Source of the DNA: Treponema_I sp045616125
Lineage (GTDB): Bacteria > Spirochaetota > Spirochaetia > Treponematales > Treponemataceae
Reading direction: 5' to 3'
NCBI GenBank assembly: GCA_045616125.1
Contig: JAZLGC010000011.1
Location: 1 to 58,462, forward strand
Length of the DNA stretch: 58,462 bases
The translations under genes and the position numbers were made by a program. The stretch's first letter is position 1, and the number at the start of each line of letters is the position of its first letter. The notes beneath the pieces were generated by a model. The model did not search any database. It saw only the letters and a list, made by a program, of their open reading frames with translations, and was not told the origin of the DNA. Positions 1 to 9,694 of the stretch are shown here, piece after piece.

Positions 1-95
1 AGACTGTCACGGGTCTTTCTGTCGGCAACTTTTTCCGGCAGGGGATAGTCAAAAACTGACAGTTCCTCTACGCCGGCTTGTTCTTCGTAGTTCAT
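1..95 (-). CDS. Partial N-terminus of an unidentified protein, cut by the window edge
   Basis: An open frame runs leftward from an ATG at 95 to the window edge, encoding about 31 residues beginning MNYEEQAGVEELSVFDYPLP. A Shine-Dalgarno sequence (AGGAAGG) lies about 7 nt upstream of the ATG, which supports a real start. The visible part is acidic, with no signal peptide or membrane segment. It is divergent from fhs. The family cannot be recognised from this fragment. Confidence 0.55.
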   Translation of the reverse strand, partial: MNYEEQAGVEELSVFDYPLPEKVADRKTRDS

Positions 96-249
96 ACAAT
101 ACCTTCCTGAAATAAAATTTCTTCATATAGGTATATGTATGCCTGCCGAACATTTTGCGCCATTATTCGGAAAAAAATTGAATTTTTTTTGACACGTCTA
201 CAAGAGGCGGAACCTTATCCCCCACTACCCCATATTCATTTAGTCGTGG

Positions 250-261
250 TAGAATGACGGC
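250..261 (+). promoter_or_regulatory. Extended -10 promoter giving a leaderless fhs mRNA
   Basis: TAGAAT at 250-255 is preceded by TGG (extended -10 pattern TGN) and followed by exactly 6 nt before the ATG at 262. No Shine-Dalgarno sequence is present. A TTGACA at 189-194 is too far away to be the matching -35. Confidence 0.55.
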
Positions 262-1935
262 ATGAAAACAGATATCGAGATTGCTCAGGCAAATGTGATG
301 CAGCCTATTTCTCAGGTTGCTGCTGAACTTGGATTAACTGAAGACGATTTTGACCTGTACGGCAAGTACAAGGCAAAGCTCACCATTAAAAAGCTACGTG
401 AACTGCAGGCTGCAGGGCAAAAAGGTAAACTGGTTCTGGTAACTGCCATTACCCCCACTCCTGCCGGCGAAGGTAAATCTACCGTTTCAATCGCACTGGC
501 TGACGGTATGCGTAAAATCGGCAAAAAATCCATACTTGCCTTACGCGAACCATCTCTTGGACCTTGTTTCGGTATTAAAGGCGGTGCTTGTGGCGGTGGT
601 TATGCCCAGATTGTCCCCATGGAAGACATCAACCTGCACTTTACCGGCGATATCCACGCCATCTCCATGGCCAACAACCTGATTGCAGCACTCATCGATA
701 ACCACATTCATCAGGGAAACCAGCTGAACATTGATCCGCGCACCATTACCTGGAAGCGTTGTGTAGACCTGAACGACCGTGCCCTGCGCGATATCGTTAT
801 CGGCCTGGGCGGCTCTACTGAAGGTATTCCCCGCGAAGACGGCTTCAACATTGCCGTTGCCAGCGAAATCATGGCCATTATCTGTTTAAGCAAGAGTCTT
901 ACCGACCTGAAGGAACGCCTGAACAGAATCGTTATTGCAAAAACCTATACCAAAGAAACCGTTACCCTGGGCCAGCTGGGTGTTACCGGCGCTGTTGCAG
1001 CCCTTTTAAAAGATGCCATCCGGCCAAATCTGGTACAGACTCTGGAACACACTCCTGCCTTTGTACACGGCGGTCCTTTTGCCAACATTGCCCACGGCTG
1101 TAACTCTCTGAACGCTACCACCTGTGCCCTGGCCCTGGGTGACTACGTAGTTACCGAAGCCGGCTTTGCTGCCGACCTGGGTGCAGAAAAATTCCTGGAC
1201 ATTAAGTGCCGAGTTGGGGGCTTAAAACCATCAGCAGTAGTACTGGTTGCAACCGTACGTGCCCTTAAAATGCATGGCGGTGTTGCAAAAGCAGACCTCG
1301 CTACACCAAACGTAGAAGCCCTGATGAAAGGGTTCTGCAACCTGAAGACCCACGTAGAAAACCTGCACAAATACGGTATTCCGGTAGTTGTTGCCGTTAA
1401 CCGCTTCATTACCGACAGTGCCGAAGAAAACGAAGCACTGATTAAAGCCTGTGCAGAAATCGGTGCAAAAGCCGTTCTGTGTGAAGGTTGGGAGCACGGT
1501 GGAGAGGGAACCAAAGATCTGGCAGCTGCCGTTTGCGATATCTGTGATAAGGGTGAATCAAACTACAAGCCACTGTATCCGCTGGAAATGTCTCTGGAAG
1601 ACAAGATCAACACCATTGCAAAAGAAATTTACCGTGCAGACAGCGTAGAATTCTCTGCAGCTGCCAAAAAACGGCTGAAGGAATTTACCGACCTTGGCTA
1701 CGGAAACCTGCCTATCTGCTGTGCAAAGACCCAGAACTCCATTTCACACGAAAAGACCTGGACCGGTGCACCAAGCGGCTATGCATTCCCTATCCGTGAC
1801 GTACGCCTGTACGCCGGTGCCGGCTTTATCGTGCCTCTGGCAGGTGAAATCATGACCATGCCAGGGCTGCCCAAAGCACCTGCCGCACTCAACATTGATG
1901 TTGATGACGACGGAGTAATTACCGGCCTTTTCTGA
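262..1935 (+). CDS. fhs: Formate--tetrahydrofolate ligase
   Basis: Cytosolic ATP-dependent ligase (EC 6.3.4.3) that makes 10-formyl-THF from formate and tetrahydrofolate, feeding one-carbon metabolism. The 557-residue length is normal for the family. The P-loop TPTPAGEGKST is at residues 64-74, and the family stretches around LREPSLGPCFGIKGGA and GGPFANIAHGCNS are intact. It is a single-gene unit: promoter-like TAGAAT just upstream and a perfect 12-bp terminator at 2004-2045. The ATG at 262 is chosen because the conserved N-terminus starts there and the -10 placement suggests a leaderless message. Its presence fits an anaerobe that uses formate for purine and one-carbon synthesis. Confidence 0.97.
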   Translation: MKTDIEIAQANVMQPISQVAAELGLTEDDFDLYGKYKAKLTIKKLRELQAAGQKGKLVLVTAITPTPAGEGKSTVSIALADGMRKIGKKSILALREPSLGPCFGIKGGACGGGYAQIVPMEDINLHFTGDIHAISMANNLIAALIDNHIHQGNQLNIDPRTITWKRCVDLNDRALRDIVIGLGGSTEGIPREDGFNIAVASEIMAIICLSKSLTDLKERLNRIVIAKTYTKETVTLGQLGVTGAVAALLKDAIRPNLVQTLEHTPAFVHGGPFANIAHGCNSLNATTCALALGDYVVTEAGFAADLGAEKFLDIKCRVGGLKPSAVVLVATVRALKMHGGVAKADLATPNVEALMKGFCNLKTHVENLHKYGIPVVVAVNRFITDSAEENEALIKACAEIGAKAVLCEGWEHGGEGTKDLAAAVCDICDKGESNYKPLYPLEMSLEDKINTIAKEIYRADSVEFSAAAKKRLKEFTDLGYGNLPICCAKTQNSISHEKTWTGAPSGYAFPIRDVRLYAGAGFIVPLAGEIMTMPGLPKAPAALNIDVDDDGVITGLF

Positions 1936-2003
1936 TACTGTACTTTTATCAGAAAAAGGGCGCGAAGTTACACTTTATCAGGCAGATATTGCCTTTTCTT
2001 GCA

Positions 2004-2045
2004 AACTCCCATTCATCGGGTTACCCTTTGAATGGGAGTTTTTTT
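2004..2045 (+). terminator. Rho-independent terminator after fhs
   Basis: A perfect 12-bp inverted repeat, AACTCCCATTCA (2004-2015) and TGAATGGGAGTT (2029-2040), is followed by a T run to 2045. It ends fhs transcription and lies upstream of the ATG chosen for the next gene. Confidence 0.93.
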
Positions 2046-2051
2046 ATTTCC

Positions 2052-4235
2052 ATGAAAAAATATAAAAAACAGAAGAGTATCGCAGCATTTATCAGAACCT
2101 CATTCGGTACATTGGTATTTACGGTACTGTTTACCGTTTCTGCAGCCGGCCTTTTTCTGAGTTTGGGAAACAATGTCACCAATGCACAGATGGACTTGTA
2201 CACTACGACACAAGTTGCTGCAGACCGCGTTGCATGGGCCATAAAATCATACCAGAACGCCATTGAAGCACTTGGAACATCACATCTTCTCAGCAATCCG
2301 GACGCTCCCCTGGAACAGAAAATTGCAATCCTGGATCATTACTCAGAACAGTTCGGTTTTACCCGCTGTCAGATTCTTGACCGGTTCGGCTATTCACCAA
2401 TAGACGGCATTTACCGTGGAAACCGCAGTTACTACACCGCCGCCATGAGTGGCCGGGTGTATATATCTGATCCGCTCATTTCACGCACCGATGGTGCTAC
2501 TACCCTTGTGGTGGCGGCTCCACTATGGAAAGACGGAATCCACGGAACAGAACCTGTCGGCGTTGTCTGGGGATCTATCCATCCAGATACACTGAACACT
2601 CTTATTAAAAGTCTTGATGTGTCAAAAAACGCCTATGCCTATATCCTTGGACAAACCGGCAACCATGTAGCAACTTCTGATGTAACCAAAACTACTACTG
2701 GCCGCAACAATATTCTGGGGTCTCTGAATGACCCGGCTCTGACAAAAGTTGCAGCCATTGAACGCTCCATGATTAACGGCGTACCCGGTAAATCGCTGCT
2801 TTTGCAACACGGTATTCAGTTGTATTCCTGGTACCCTATTGATAACACTCCCGGCTGGTCTCTGGCACTGCAGGCCCCATTACACGATTATCTGATTTCT
2901 TTCTGGCAGTTTGGTTTTATCGTTATTGTTATCAGTGTACTTACCTGGTTTGCCACACGAATTGTTTCTGCAAAAATCAGTGAGCAGGCAGGCAGACCCA
3001 TTCATATTCTTGCAGACCAGCTGAATCGGGCTGCTTTGGGCGATTTGAACTTTGACATTGAAGAAATAGGCAATACGGAAGATGTGCAGCTGATTGCAGA
3101 AGCTTCCAAAAACCTGGTTCTGCGCCTGAATAATACGCTATGTTTTGTAGATAACTACAAAAGCAATACTACCCTTTCAGATTTTATTGACGACAGCGTC
3201 ATCCGACAGTTTGCCAGTTATTATGAACAGGATATCTTCCGCGGATTCCATCTGATTATCATGGATAACGGAGGAAATGTTGTTGCCGGCGGCCCTTGGA
3301 GTCAGAAAATACATAAAGATCTGCACAAGCCTTCTGCAAAACCTATCATGATTGACGGCCGCATTTTTGGTTCCGTAGATTACTATCTGGAACACGGCAC
3401 GTCCATGTCAGAAGAACGGGCAGAATCAACACGGGATATGGTTGCCCATATTATGACCCTTGTTGCACAGTCAAATTACAACCGGAACGTTCAGAACATT
3501 ACCCGTATCAGAAATCTGGAAGATAATATTCAGGCTTTGGTAGAAATGGATACTTCCACATCGGTTTCACTGCAGCAGCTTATGCTTAATCTGCGGTTTC
3601 TGCGTAAGAACAAATCATTGCTCAATCAGGGGGCTCAGCTTAATGAAATTGAAAAACTTGCAGATACCTCAATTGAATACATTAACCGCGCTGTTAATTA
3701 CTCAATATTGAACGATCTTAATACTTCCATGACTGAAAACCTGTACACTCCGGCACAGCTTGCTCAAAGGATTATGAATGATGCAAACGAATCGGGGCTT
3801 GCCAAAAAAGCTTCCATCACCATCATTACCTCCGATAATCTTCCGGAAACCCTCTTTGGCGATATCATCAACATAAGCCGCGTAGTAAACAGGATTATCA
3901 GCAATATCTGCATTGAAAACAAAAAAAACTACATACAGGTTGATATTTCCGGCAAAACCCACAGTTATGCCACTGATCTTTCAATTACCATATCAAATCC
4001 AAAATACATGCTGTCTTCATCGCAGTTATCCCGTTTCAATGCCTATCTGGCCGGCGATATTATGGCGTTAGGAACTCAAACTGCCATGTCCAATACATCA
4101 CTGAAATTTCTTTCCATCGTACGCCTTGTTCGAATGGTAAATGGAACACTTAATTTCAAGTCAACTATTCAGAATGGTTCAGCATACATATTCACCCTGC
4201 CTCAGGTTGCACAGCATAAGGATGGTACAAAATGA
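2052..4235 (+). CDS. Membrane sensor protein: Cache-like ectodomain, HAMP-like linker, degenerate histidine-kinase-like C-terminus
   Basis: 727 residues from ATG 2052. An in-frame ATG at 1989 is rejected because it would read through the terminator. TM1 is at residues ~16-36, a Cache-like extracytoplasmic domain at ~38-285, TM2 at ~290-315, and a HAMP-like segment follows. A middle module contains GFHLIIMDNGGNVVAGGPW, a coiled region follows, and the C-terminus resembles a GHKL ATPase fold (NRIISNICIENKKN resembling an N box) without a clean H box or DxGxG motif. Catalysis is therefore doubtful. Its stop overlaps the start of the GGDEF/EAL gene (ATGA), so the two are probably co-translated. 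Inference: it senses a small ligand outside and controls c-di-GMP turnover by the next protein. Confidence 0.75.
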   Translation: MKKYKKQKSIAAFIRTSFGTLVFTVLFTVSAAGLFLSLGNNVTNAQMDLYTTTQVAADRVAWAIKSYQNAIEALGTSHLLSNPDAPLEQKIAILDHYSEQFGFTRCQILDRFGYSPIDGIYRGNRSYYTAAMSGRVYISDPLISRTDGATTLVVAAPLWKDGIHGTEPVGVVWGSIHPDTLNTLIKSLDVSKNAYAYILGQTGNHVATSDVTKTTTGRNNILGSLNDPALTKVAAIERSMINGVPGKSLLLQHGIQLYSWYPIDNTPGWSLALQAPLHDYLISFWQFGFIVIVISVLTWFATRIVSAKISEQAGRPIHILADQLNRAALGDLNFDIEEIGNTEDVQLIAEASKNLVLRLNNTLCFVDNYKSNTTLSDFIDDSVIRQFASYYEQDIFRGFHLIIMDNGGNVVAGGPWSQKIHKDLHKPSAKPIMIDGRIFGSVDYYLEHGTSMSEERAESTRDMVAHIMTLVAQSNYNRNVQNITRIRNLEDNIQALVEMDTSTSVSLQQLMLNLRFLRKNKSLLNQGAQLNEIEKLADTSIEYINRAVNYSILNDLNTSMTENLYTPAQLAQRIMNDANESGLAKKASITIITSDNLPETLFGDIINISRVVNRIISNICIENKKNYIQVDISGKTHSYATDLSITISNPKYMLSSSQLSRFNAYLAGDIMALGTQTAMSNTSLKFLSIVRLVRMVNGTLNFKSTIQNGSAYIFTLPQVAQHKDGTK

Positions 4236-5653
4236 CCAACTCACCAGAAGAATCACCGGTACTGAACACTCTCCGACAGACATTTGATTCGCTTTTAGCA
4301 ACTGCCCGGGAACAGGGAGCATCTGAGGAAACAATTTCATTGCTCCGTGCCAATAATGCGGAATTTTATAACTTTCTTATGTTTTCCGATGGCCGCTTTG
4401 ATTTGCCTAACCGCAATGCGTTTTATAAAACCGCAGCCGAACTGATTGAAACAAACAGAAACAAAGAATATGGCTGTATTTTGTTCAATATCCGCGATTT
4501 TCACCGGACAAACCAGATTCTTGGTCCAGATGTATCCAATACCATTCTTGAAAACTTTTTATCCAGCCTCAAAAACAAGCTGTCAGAAGATGAATACCTG
4601 TTTGCAGAAGGCCAGGATGATGGTGTTATCCTTTGCAAAACTGACCATGTGGAAAAATTTCTGGAATACCTGCAGTGTGCCCGCGTTGAATATGATTCCA
4701 TAACCCATGAAACCTATGAAGTACGTTGTGCCGTAGGCTGTAACCGTAACATCGGCAACATATCAGTGCATTTTATGGTTATGGAATCAGTTTCCATTCC
4801 GCTGAAAATGGCACGGGCAGATAAGGCTCGGGGTACCTGGTGCGTTTTCTGGGATGAGTCCATCGGATTACACGCCTGGTCCCAGGCTCTTATAGAAGAC
4901 TCCATTCCGCGTGCATTAAAAGACGAAGAATTCGCTGTATATTTCCAGCCGAAAGTAAACTTGAAAACCTATACCCTTGCCGGAGCAGAAGCACTTTGCC
5001 GGTGGAAGCACAATGACAAGCTGATTTATCCTGATGAATTCATTCCTGTTATGGAGCGGAACGGTACCATTGGCGAACTGGATTTTTACATGCTGGAACA
5101 TACCTGCCGCCATCTCCGCCGGTGGCTTGATATAGGACTTCAGCCTGTTCAGGTTTCCGTCAATCTTTCCCGTGTCAACATTGGAACAGAATCGCTGATT
5201 GACCGCATTATCCGCACTGTTGATGTGTACAACGTTCCCCACAACTTCATTCAGATTGAACTTACAGAAACCACTACCGATGTTGGTTTTGCAGAACTGA
5301 AGGAATTAATGGAAGGCTTACACGACGCCGGATTCAGCATGGCAATAGATGATTTTGGTACCGGATACTCTTCCATGAGTATTATCAGGAACCTGCCCTG
5401 GAACGTCATTAAAATTGACAAAAGTCTGCTGCATGAGCACACTGACCCTTCTCAGGACAGACATCTGATGTTCAAATCAATTACCCATATGGTTCAAACT
5501 CTAGGTCTAGAAGCCATAGTTGAAGGTGTTGAATCACTTGATGATATTACGCTGTTAAAAGAAAATGACTGTTATCTGGCACAGGGGTATTATTTTGATA
5601 AACCATTGCCGGCTGATATTTTTGAACAACGGTTGAGAACCGTACAGGAATAA
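4232..5653 (+). CDS. Degenerate GGDEF plus EAL domain protein, probable c-di-GMP phosphodiesterase
   Basis: 473 residues, cytosolic, no membrane segment. A GGDEF-like domain occupies residues ~50-200, but the signature position reads GQDDG, so cyclase activity is unlikely. The EAL domain (~220-470) keeps its catalytic set: AEALCRW, SVNLSR, ELTETT, IDDFGTGYSS, IKIDKS and VEGVES. This predicts hydrolysis of c-di-GMP, with the GGDEF part perhaps binding GTP as a regulatory domain. It overlaps the membrane sensor gene by 4 nt and is followed 3 nt later by a GH31 gene with a short SD (AGGAA), so sensor, phosphodiesterase and glucosidase look like one transcript. Confidence 0.9.
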   Translation: MTNSPEESPVLNTLRQTFDSLLATAREQGASEETISLLRANNAEFYNFLMFSDGRFDLPNRNAFYKTAAELIETNRNKEYGCILFNIRDFHRTNQILGPDVSNTILENFLSSLKNKLSEDEYLFAEGQDDGVILCKTDHVEKFLEYLQCARVEYDSITHETYEVRCAVGCNRNIGNISVHFMVMESVSIPLKMARADKARGTWCVFWDESIGLHAWSQALIEDSIPRALKDEEFAVYFQPKVNLKTYTLAGAEALCRWKHNDKLIYPDEFIPVMERNGTIGELDFYMLEHTCRHLRRWLDIGLQPVQVSVNLSRVNIGTESLIDRIIRTVDVYNVPHNFIQIELTETTTDVGFAELKELMEGLHDAGFSMAIDDFGTGYSSMSIIRNLPWNVIKIDKSLLHEHTDPSQDRHLMFKSITHMVQTLGLEAIVEGVESLDDITLLKENDCYLAQGYYFDKPLPADIFEQRLRTVQE

Positions 5654-5656
5654 AAA

Positions 5657-7666
5657 ATGATAAACCGCTACGTATTTGGAACTCCTTTTGACACAGAAGC
5701 TATTGTAAACAAACCTGCAGCTGTAAAGACCCAGCTTCCTGTTTTTGTTGGTCTGCAACAGGACAGCACTAAAACTATCATTCAGCTGCCCATGACTCCT
5801 CAGGACGTTGTCTTTGGGCTTGGTGAAGCAGTGCGTGGAATGAACAAACGCGGACATACCTATGTCAGTTGGAATACTGATGAATTTGAACACAGTGAAG
5901 ACCAGAAATCTCTCTATGGTTCACACAACTTTATTGTACTTGCTGCACCCGGAAAAGAATGTATCGGGTACTTTGTTGATTTTGGTGGCAGAGTCACCTT
6001 TGACATTGGAGACACCAGATACAGTCAGATTACAATCACTGTTGAATCATCAGACTTTGAGCTGTATATCCTTACCGGCAGCACCCCAGCAGATGTGGTC
6101 AGCCAGTTCCGGGGACTTATTGGACAGCCCTATCTGCCGCCAAAATGGGCATTCGGTGTAGGTCAGTCCCGATGGGGATATGCCAGCGAAGCAGACATGA
6201 GACGTGTAACCGAATCATACCGTGCAAACCACATTCCCCTTGATATGGTGTACCTGGATATTGATTACATGGATGATTTCAAGGACTTTACCGTCAGCGG
6301 AGAACTATTCTCTGATTTTGCCGGCATGAACAAGGAATTGAAAGAACAGCATGTACGTGTCATTCCTATTATTGATGCCGGTGTAAAAAAACTTGACGGA
6401 TACCCGGTATATGAAGAGGGAAAGAAAAACGGATATTTCTGTAAAAATGCTGATGGCAGCGATTTTGTTGCCGGCGTATGGCCCGGAGACTGCTGTTTCC
6501 CTGACTTTTTGAATCCCGAAGCACGAAAATGGTTTGGAGACTGGTACCGTACCCTTGTTGATCAGGGAATCGATGGTTTCTGGAACGATATGAACGAACC
6601 TGCTCTTTTCTATTCAAAAGAGCATCTTGAAGAAGTACGCCGGCAGCTGCCCGAATATGTAGAAGGAGAGCTTTCCATTTACCGCAACTTTGCCCTGAAA
6701 GACCTTATCATGGGCTTAAGCAACAACAAGGATGACTATAAACGGTTCTATCACAATGCCAGCGGAAACGGCACCATGATCAATCATGAACAGGTTCATA
6801 ACCTGTACGGATATAACATGACCCGTGCTGCATCTGAAGCCTTTACCCGTAACTATCCGGACAGAAAACTGATTTTCAGCCGGTCAAGTTATATCGGTAT
6901 GCACCGGTACAGCGGTATCTGGATGGGTGACAATAAATCCCGGTGGCAGCATATTCTGCTTAATCTGCAGATGCTGGCAAGCCTTAACATGGTAGGATTT
7001 CTGTACACCGGCGCAGATATCGGCGGTTTTGGTGCAGATACCACAGAAGACCTTTTGCAACGCTGGTATGCCCTGGCAATCTTTACCCCATTGCTGCGTA
7101 ACCACAGTGCCCTGGGAACCCGTGAGCAGGAACCCTATCAGTTTCCAGATTCCCTTGAATCCATACGGGGCATTCTTGGTCTGCGGTACCGCCTGCTGCC
7201 CTATCTGTACAGCGAATTCATGAAAGCAGCTCTGGGAACTGCCATGTACGCACGACCTATAGGCTTTGACTATCCGGCAGATACCGATGCCATGAATACC
7301 CAAGACCAGGTTTTCATTGGGGAGAGCATTATGATTGCCCCTGTCTATGAACAGAATGCCATTGGACGCCACGTTTATCTGCCGGAAGAGATGCTTTTGA
7401 TACGGTTCAAGGGCTGCGAAATTACTGCACAGGAAGAAGTTTCTGCCGGTCATATGTGGCTGCCTGTTGCCCTTGATGAAGTAGTAATCTTCATCAAAAA
7501 GGGGCATATCCTGCCTTTGGCAGAACCGGCAGAATACGTTGATGCCGTTGACTGGAACAAACTTACCCTGCTGAGCTATCAGGGATCTACCTACACCCTG
7601 TACAACGATGACGGCCTTGAACAGAATCCTGTTCTTAAAGACCATCTGACTACCCTTCGGGCATAA
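5657..7666 (+). CDS. GH31 family alpha-glucosidase
   Basis: 669-residue cytosolic glycoside hydrolase without a signal peptide; it would hydrolyse alpha-linked gluco-oligosaccharides after uptake. The nucleophile is Asp311 in WNDMNEP. The acid/base candidate is Asp425 in GIWMGDN. The N-terminal beta-sandwich (FGLGEAVRGMNKRG, YGSHNF) and the GH31 barrel strands (GQSRWGYASE, PLDMVYLDIDYM) are present. The ATG follows the EAL stop by 3 nt with SD AGGAA. Exact specificity (alpha-1,4 or alpha-1,6, possibly xylosidase) cannot be read from sequence. Confidence 0.92.
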   Translation: MINRYVFGTPFDTEAIVNKPAAVKTQLPVFVGLQQDSTKTIIQLPMTPQDVVFGLGEAVRGMNKRGHTYVSWNTDEFEHSEDQKSLYGSHNFIVLAAPGKECIGYFVDFGGRVTFDIGDTRYSQITITVESSDFELYILTGSTPADVVSQFRGLIGQPYLPPKWAFGVGQSRWGYASEADMRRVTESYRANHIPLDMVYLDIDYMDDFKDFTVSGELFSDFAGMNKELKEQHVRVIPIIDAGVKKLDGYPVYEEGKKNGYFCKNADGSDFVAGVWPGDCCFPDFLNPEARKWFGDWYRTLVDQGIDGFWNDMNEPALFYSKEHLEEVRRQLPEYVEGELSIYRNFALKDLIMGLSNNKDDYKRFYHNASGNGTMINHEQVHNLYGYNMTRAASEAFTRNYPDRKLIFSRSSYIGMHRYSGIWMGDNKSRWQHILLNLQMLASLNMVGFLYTGADIGGFGADTTEDLLQRWYALAIFTPLLRNHSALGTREQEPYQFPDSLESIRGILGLRYRLLPYLYSEFMKAALGTAMYARPIGFDYPADTDAMNTQDQVFIGESIMIAPVYEQNAIGRHVYLPEEMLLIRFKGCEITAQEEVSAGHMWLPVALDEVVIFIKKGHILPLAEPAEYVDAVDWNKLTLLSYQGSTYTLYNDDGLEQNPVLKDHLTTLRA

Positions 7667-7709
7667 AAAAACCTGCAGTAAAGGAATTATGAAAACCCTT
7701 TGCTGCAGG
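7665..7709 (-). terminator. Terminator between convergent GH31 and HD-GYP genes
   Basis: Stem arms CCTGCAG...AAAGG and CCTTT...CTGCAGG (7672-7709), with a T run on the minus strand (A run 7665-7671 on plus). It ends the HD-GYP transcript and may also serve the glucosidase gene. Confidence 0.8.
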
Positions 7710-7732
7710 CAAACTTCTCTCCTGTCCGTTCA

Positions 7733-9019
7733 TTACCGGTACGGATCTTTATTTTCTTCAACATGCTGCCGGTTATTGTATTCAGTATCTTCATCAATGA
7801 TATCAACCATGATATCTGCAATTTTCGGGTCAAACTGGGTGCCCATACCACGGATAATCTCTTTGCGCACTGCATCCTGCGGCATAACATTACGATAACT
7901 GCGGTTACTGGTCATGGCATCATAGGAGTCTGCAACTGCAATAATACGGGCTGCTTCCGGGATTTTATGCCCCGCAAGCCCTTCAGGATACCCTTTTCCA
8001 TCATAACGTTCGTGATGATATCTGGCACCTTCAGAAAAAGCAGGAAATGCCCGCAGAATATTTGCCCCAATAGTAGGGTGCTTTCTTATAATGGCAAATT
8101 CAGTATCAGTTAAGCGACCGTTCTTATTGATGATTGCATCCGGAATACCCATCTTACCAACGTCATGAAGCAGCGCAACAAGATAAATATCATTAAGCTG
8201 CTGGTTGTTGTATCCCATACGGTAGGCAATTTCATAGGTGTACTGTGCTACTCGGGCAGAATGACCTTTTGTGTACTGATCTTTTGCTTCTATTGCTTCT
8301 ACCAGAACATGGGTCAATTTTTCAGCCTGTTCCTGCTGGTTGGTAAAACTCAGCTCAGTCTGAACATTAATATAGGCCAGTAGCAGTGCAAGAGTTGTTG
8401 CGATATTCTGAATAGCAAGGCCCCTGAATGCAGCCTGAAAAAGAAGGGCTACAATGGGAATGACCGCATAAATGAACATGAATACCATTTCTTTTGTGCG
8501 CATACGGGTATAACACTTAAGCGGAACATAGAAACAGAACAAATCCTGTATGATGAATAATCCTACCATTACCGGATACAAGGGCCCACGGATATATTCG
8601 CTCTGGTCATCAACAAAAAAAGAAAGTCCAAAAAAAGCCGTAACCGTTACCAGAACACAGCAGAAGACGGTAAACAGAATCATGGCTAAACGCGGAACCG
8701 ATGGAATTGACTGCAAGGGACGTACATACTCGCATTCGTAAAAGAAAAACGAACACATAAGCAGGTAAAAGAACACCCAATAAAAAATACTGGTAATGAA
8801 CACCAGAAGATATTGCTGGCGGTCTGGAAGGACACCAATCGGTAACCAGTCCGGCATATCGCAAAGAGTCATCAGAATATTCAGCAGAACCATATACGTA
8901 AAATACCGGTGCAGTTTGTTGCTGTTATCCCTATCTACAAAAAGACTTACACACAGGATAAGCGAAATGAGGATATCAAAACTGTCGCAGGTAAAATTAA
9001 AGGCCAGTCCTACTGTCAT
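7733..9019 (-). CDS. Multi-spanning membrane HD-GYP domain protein, probable c-di-GMP phosphodiesterase
   Basis: 428 residues. The N-terminal ~210 residues form roughly six to seven hydrophobic helices resembling a 7TM sensor region. The cytosolic HD-GYP domain is at ~225-410, with HSARVAQY, HDVGKMG, the HHERYDGKGYP signature and VADSYDAMTS. All metal ligands expected for the family are visible, so it should hydrolyse c-di-GMP. It converges on the GH31 gene. No good SD precedes the ATG, and no alternative start exists before an in-frame stop 30 nt upstream. A GGCCAG/CTGGCC inverted repeat (9003-9044) surrounds the start codon and could affect translation. Confidence 0.9.
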   Translation of the reverse strand: MTVGLAFNFTCDSFDILISLILCVSLFVDRDNSNKLHRYFTYMVLLNILMTLCDMPDWLPIGVLPDRQQYLLVFITSIFYWVFFYLLMCSFFFYECEYVRPLQSIPSVPRLAMILFTVFCCVLVTVTAFFGLSFFVDDQSEYIRGPLYPVMVGLFIIQDLFCFYVPLKCYTRMRTKEMVFMFIYAVIPIVALLFQAAFRGLAIQNIATTLALLLAYINVQTELSFTNQQEQAEKLTHVLVEAIEAKDQYTKGHSARVAQYTYEIAYRMGYNNQQLNDIYLVALLHDVGKMGIPDAIINKNGRLTDTEFAIIRKHPTIGANILRAFPAFSEGARYHHERYDGKGYPEGLAGHKIPEAARIIAVADSYDAMTSNRSYRNVMPQDAVRKEIIRGMGTQFDPKIADIMVDIIDEDTEYNNRQHVEENKDPYR

Positions 9020-9112
9020 ACAATCTGATGATATAGGCTGGCCTTTTTATTGTCTAAAAAAATTTCTTTAAGTGGTGTTTACAAGTACTTTTTATTGCTT
9101 TTTGTAAGATTT

Positions 9113-9694
9113 TTAGTCCCTGAAACCTATACCAAAAAACGACTTATATCCAAACCCATGATACCCGTCAATACCGTTGTCATTCAGCTGAAACAGGTCA
9201 TAACTGAAAGGAAATTCTGTGGTGATAAAAAAACCGCCAAAGTTCAGACGGACACCCACAGTACCACCGATACCGCCAAGAAGATTTAATCTGGCATCTT
9301 GTTCAGAAAATTTCATGCTCTGAACACCAAGATGAGGACCAGCTCCTGCTACTACAGAAAAAATTCCCACGGGAATATTAAGTCCTACACCACAGGAAAC
9401 ATCAATTAACCGACATTTGTTCAGTGGGATATCGCTATGTAGTGAAGTTCCTTCCGGATAAAAAGAAATGGTATCAGTTTTTCCTGTGGAAAAGTGAACC
9501 CAGCTGCCAAGAAAGTTGTACATCAGAGACCATTCTTCAATGGTGAACATGCCATTGGAAATGCGGTTATCTCCGCCAGTTACATCATATTTGTAAATAG
9601 ACTCTCCAAATCCAAATACATACTGATTACTGGTTTCTGCAAAAGCTGCAGTACCCATAATAAGGGCCAATAAGAGAACAAAAAGTTTTTTCAT
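9113..9694 (-). CDS. Small secreted, probably outer-membrane beta-barrel protein
   Basis: 193 residues from the ATG at 9694. A 20-residue upstream extension is rejected because the signal peptide MKKLFVLLLALIMGTAAFAE begins here. The mature part is rich in alternating Gly/aromatic strands (VFGFGESIYKY, VGVRLNFGGFFITTEF) and ends with Phe-Arg-Asp, typical of a small outer-membrane barrel of spirochaetes. It stands alone between HD-GYP and glpK, and the family is not recognised. No clear terminator follows. Confidence 0.7.
   Translation of the reverse strand: MKKLFVLLLALIMGTAAFAETSNQYVFGFGESIYKYDVTGGDNRISNGMFTIEEWSLMYNFLGSWVHFSTGKTDTISFYPEGTSLHSDIPLNKCRLIDVSCGVGLNIPVGIFSVVAGAGPHLGVQSMKFSEQDARLNLLGGIGGTVGVRLNFGGFFITTEFPFSYDLFQLNDNGIDGYHGFGYKSFFGIGFRD

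Noticed and set aside
96..261. THF or ZTP riboswitch upstream of fhs
   Set aside because: No conserved core seen, and fhs appears to be leaderless.
1989..2051. N-terminal extension of the Cache sensor from ATG 1989
   Set aside because: It would read through the fhs terminator hairpin. The hydrophobic N-terminus starts naturally at ATG 2052.
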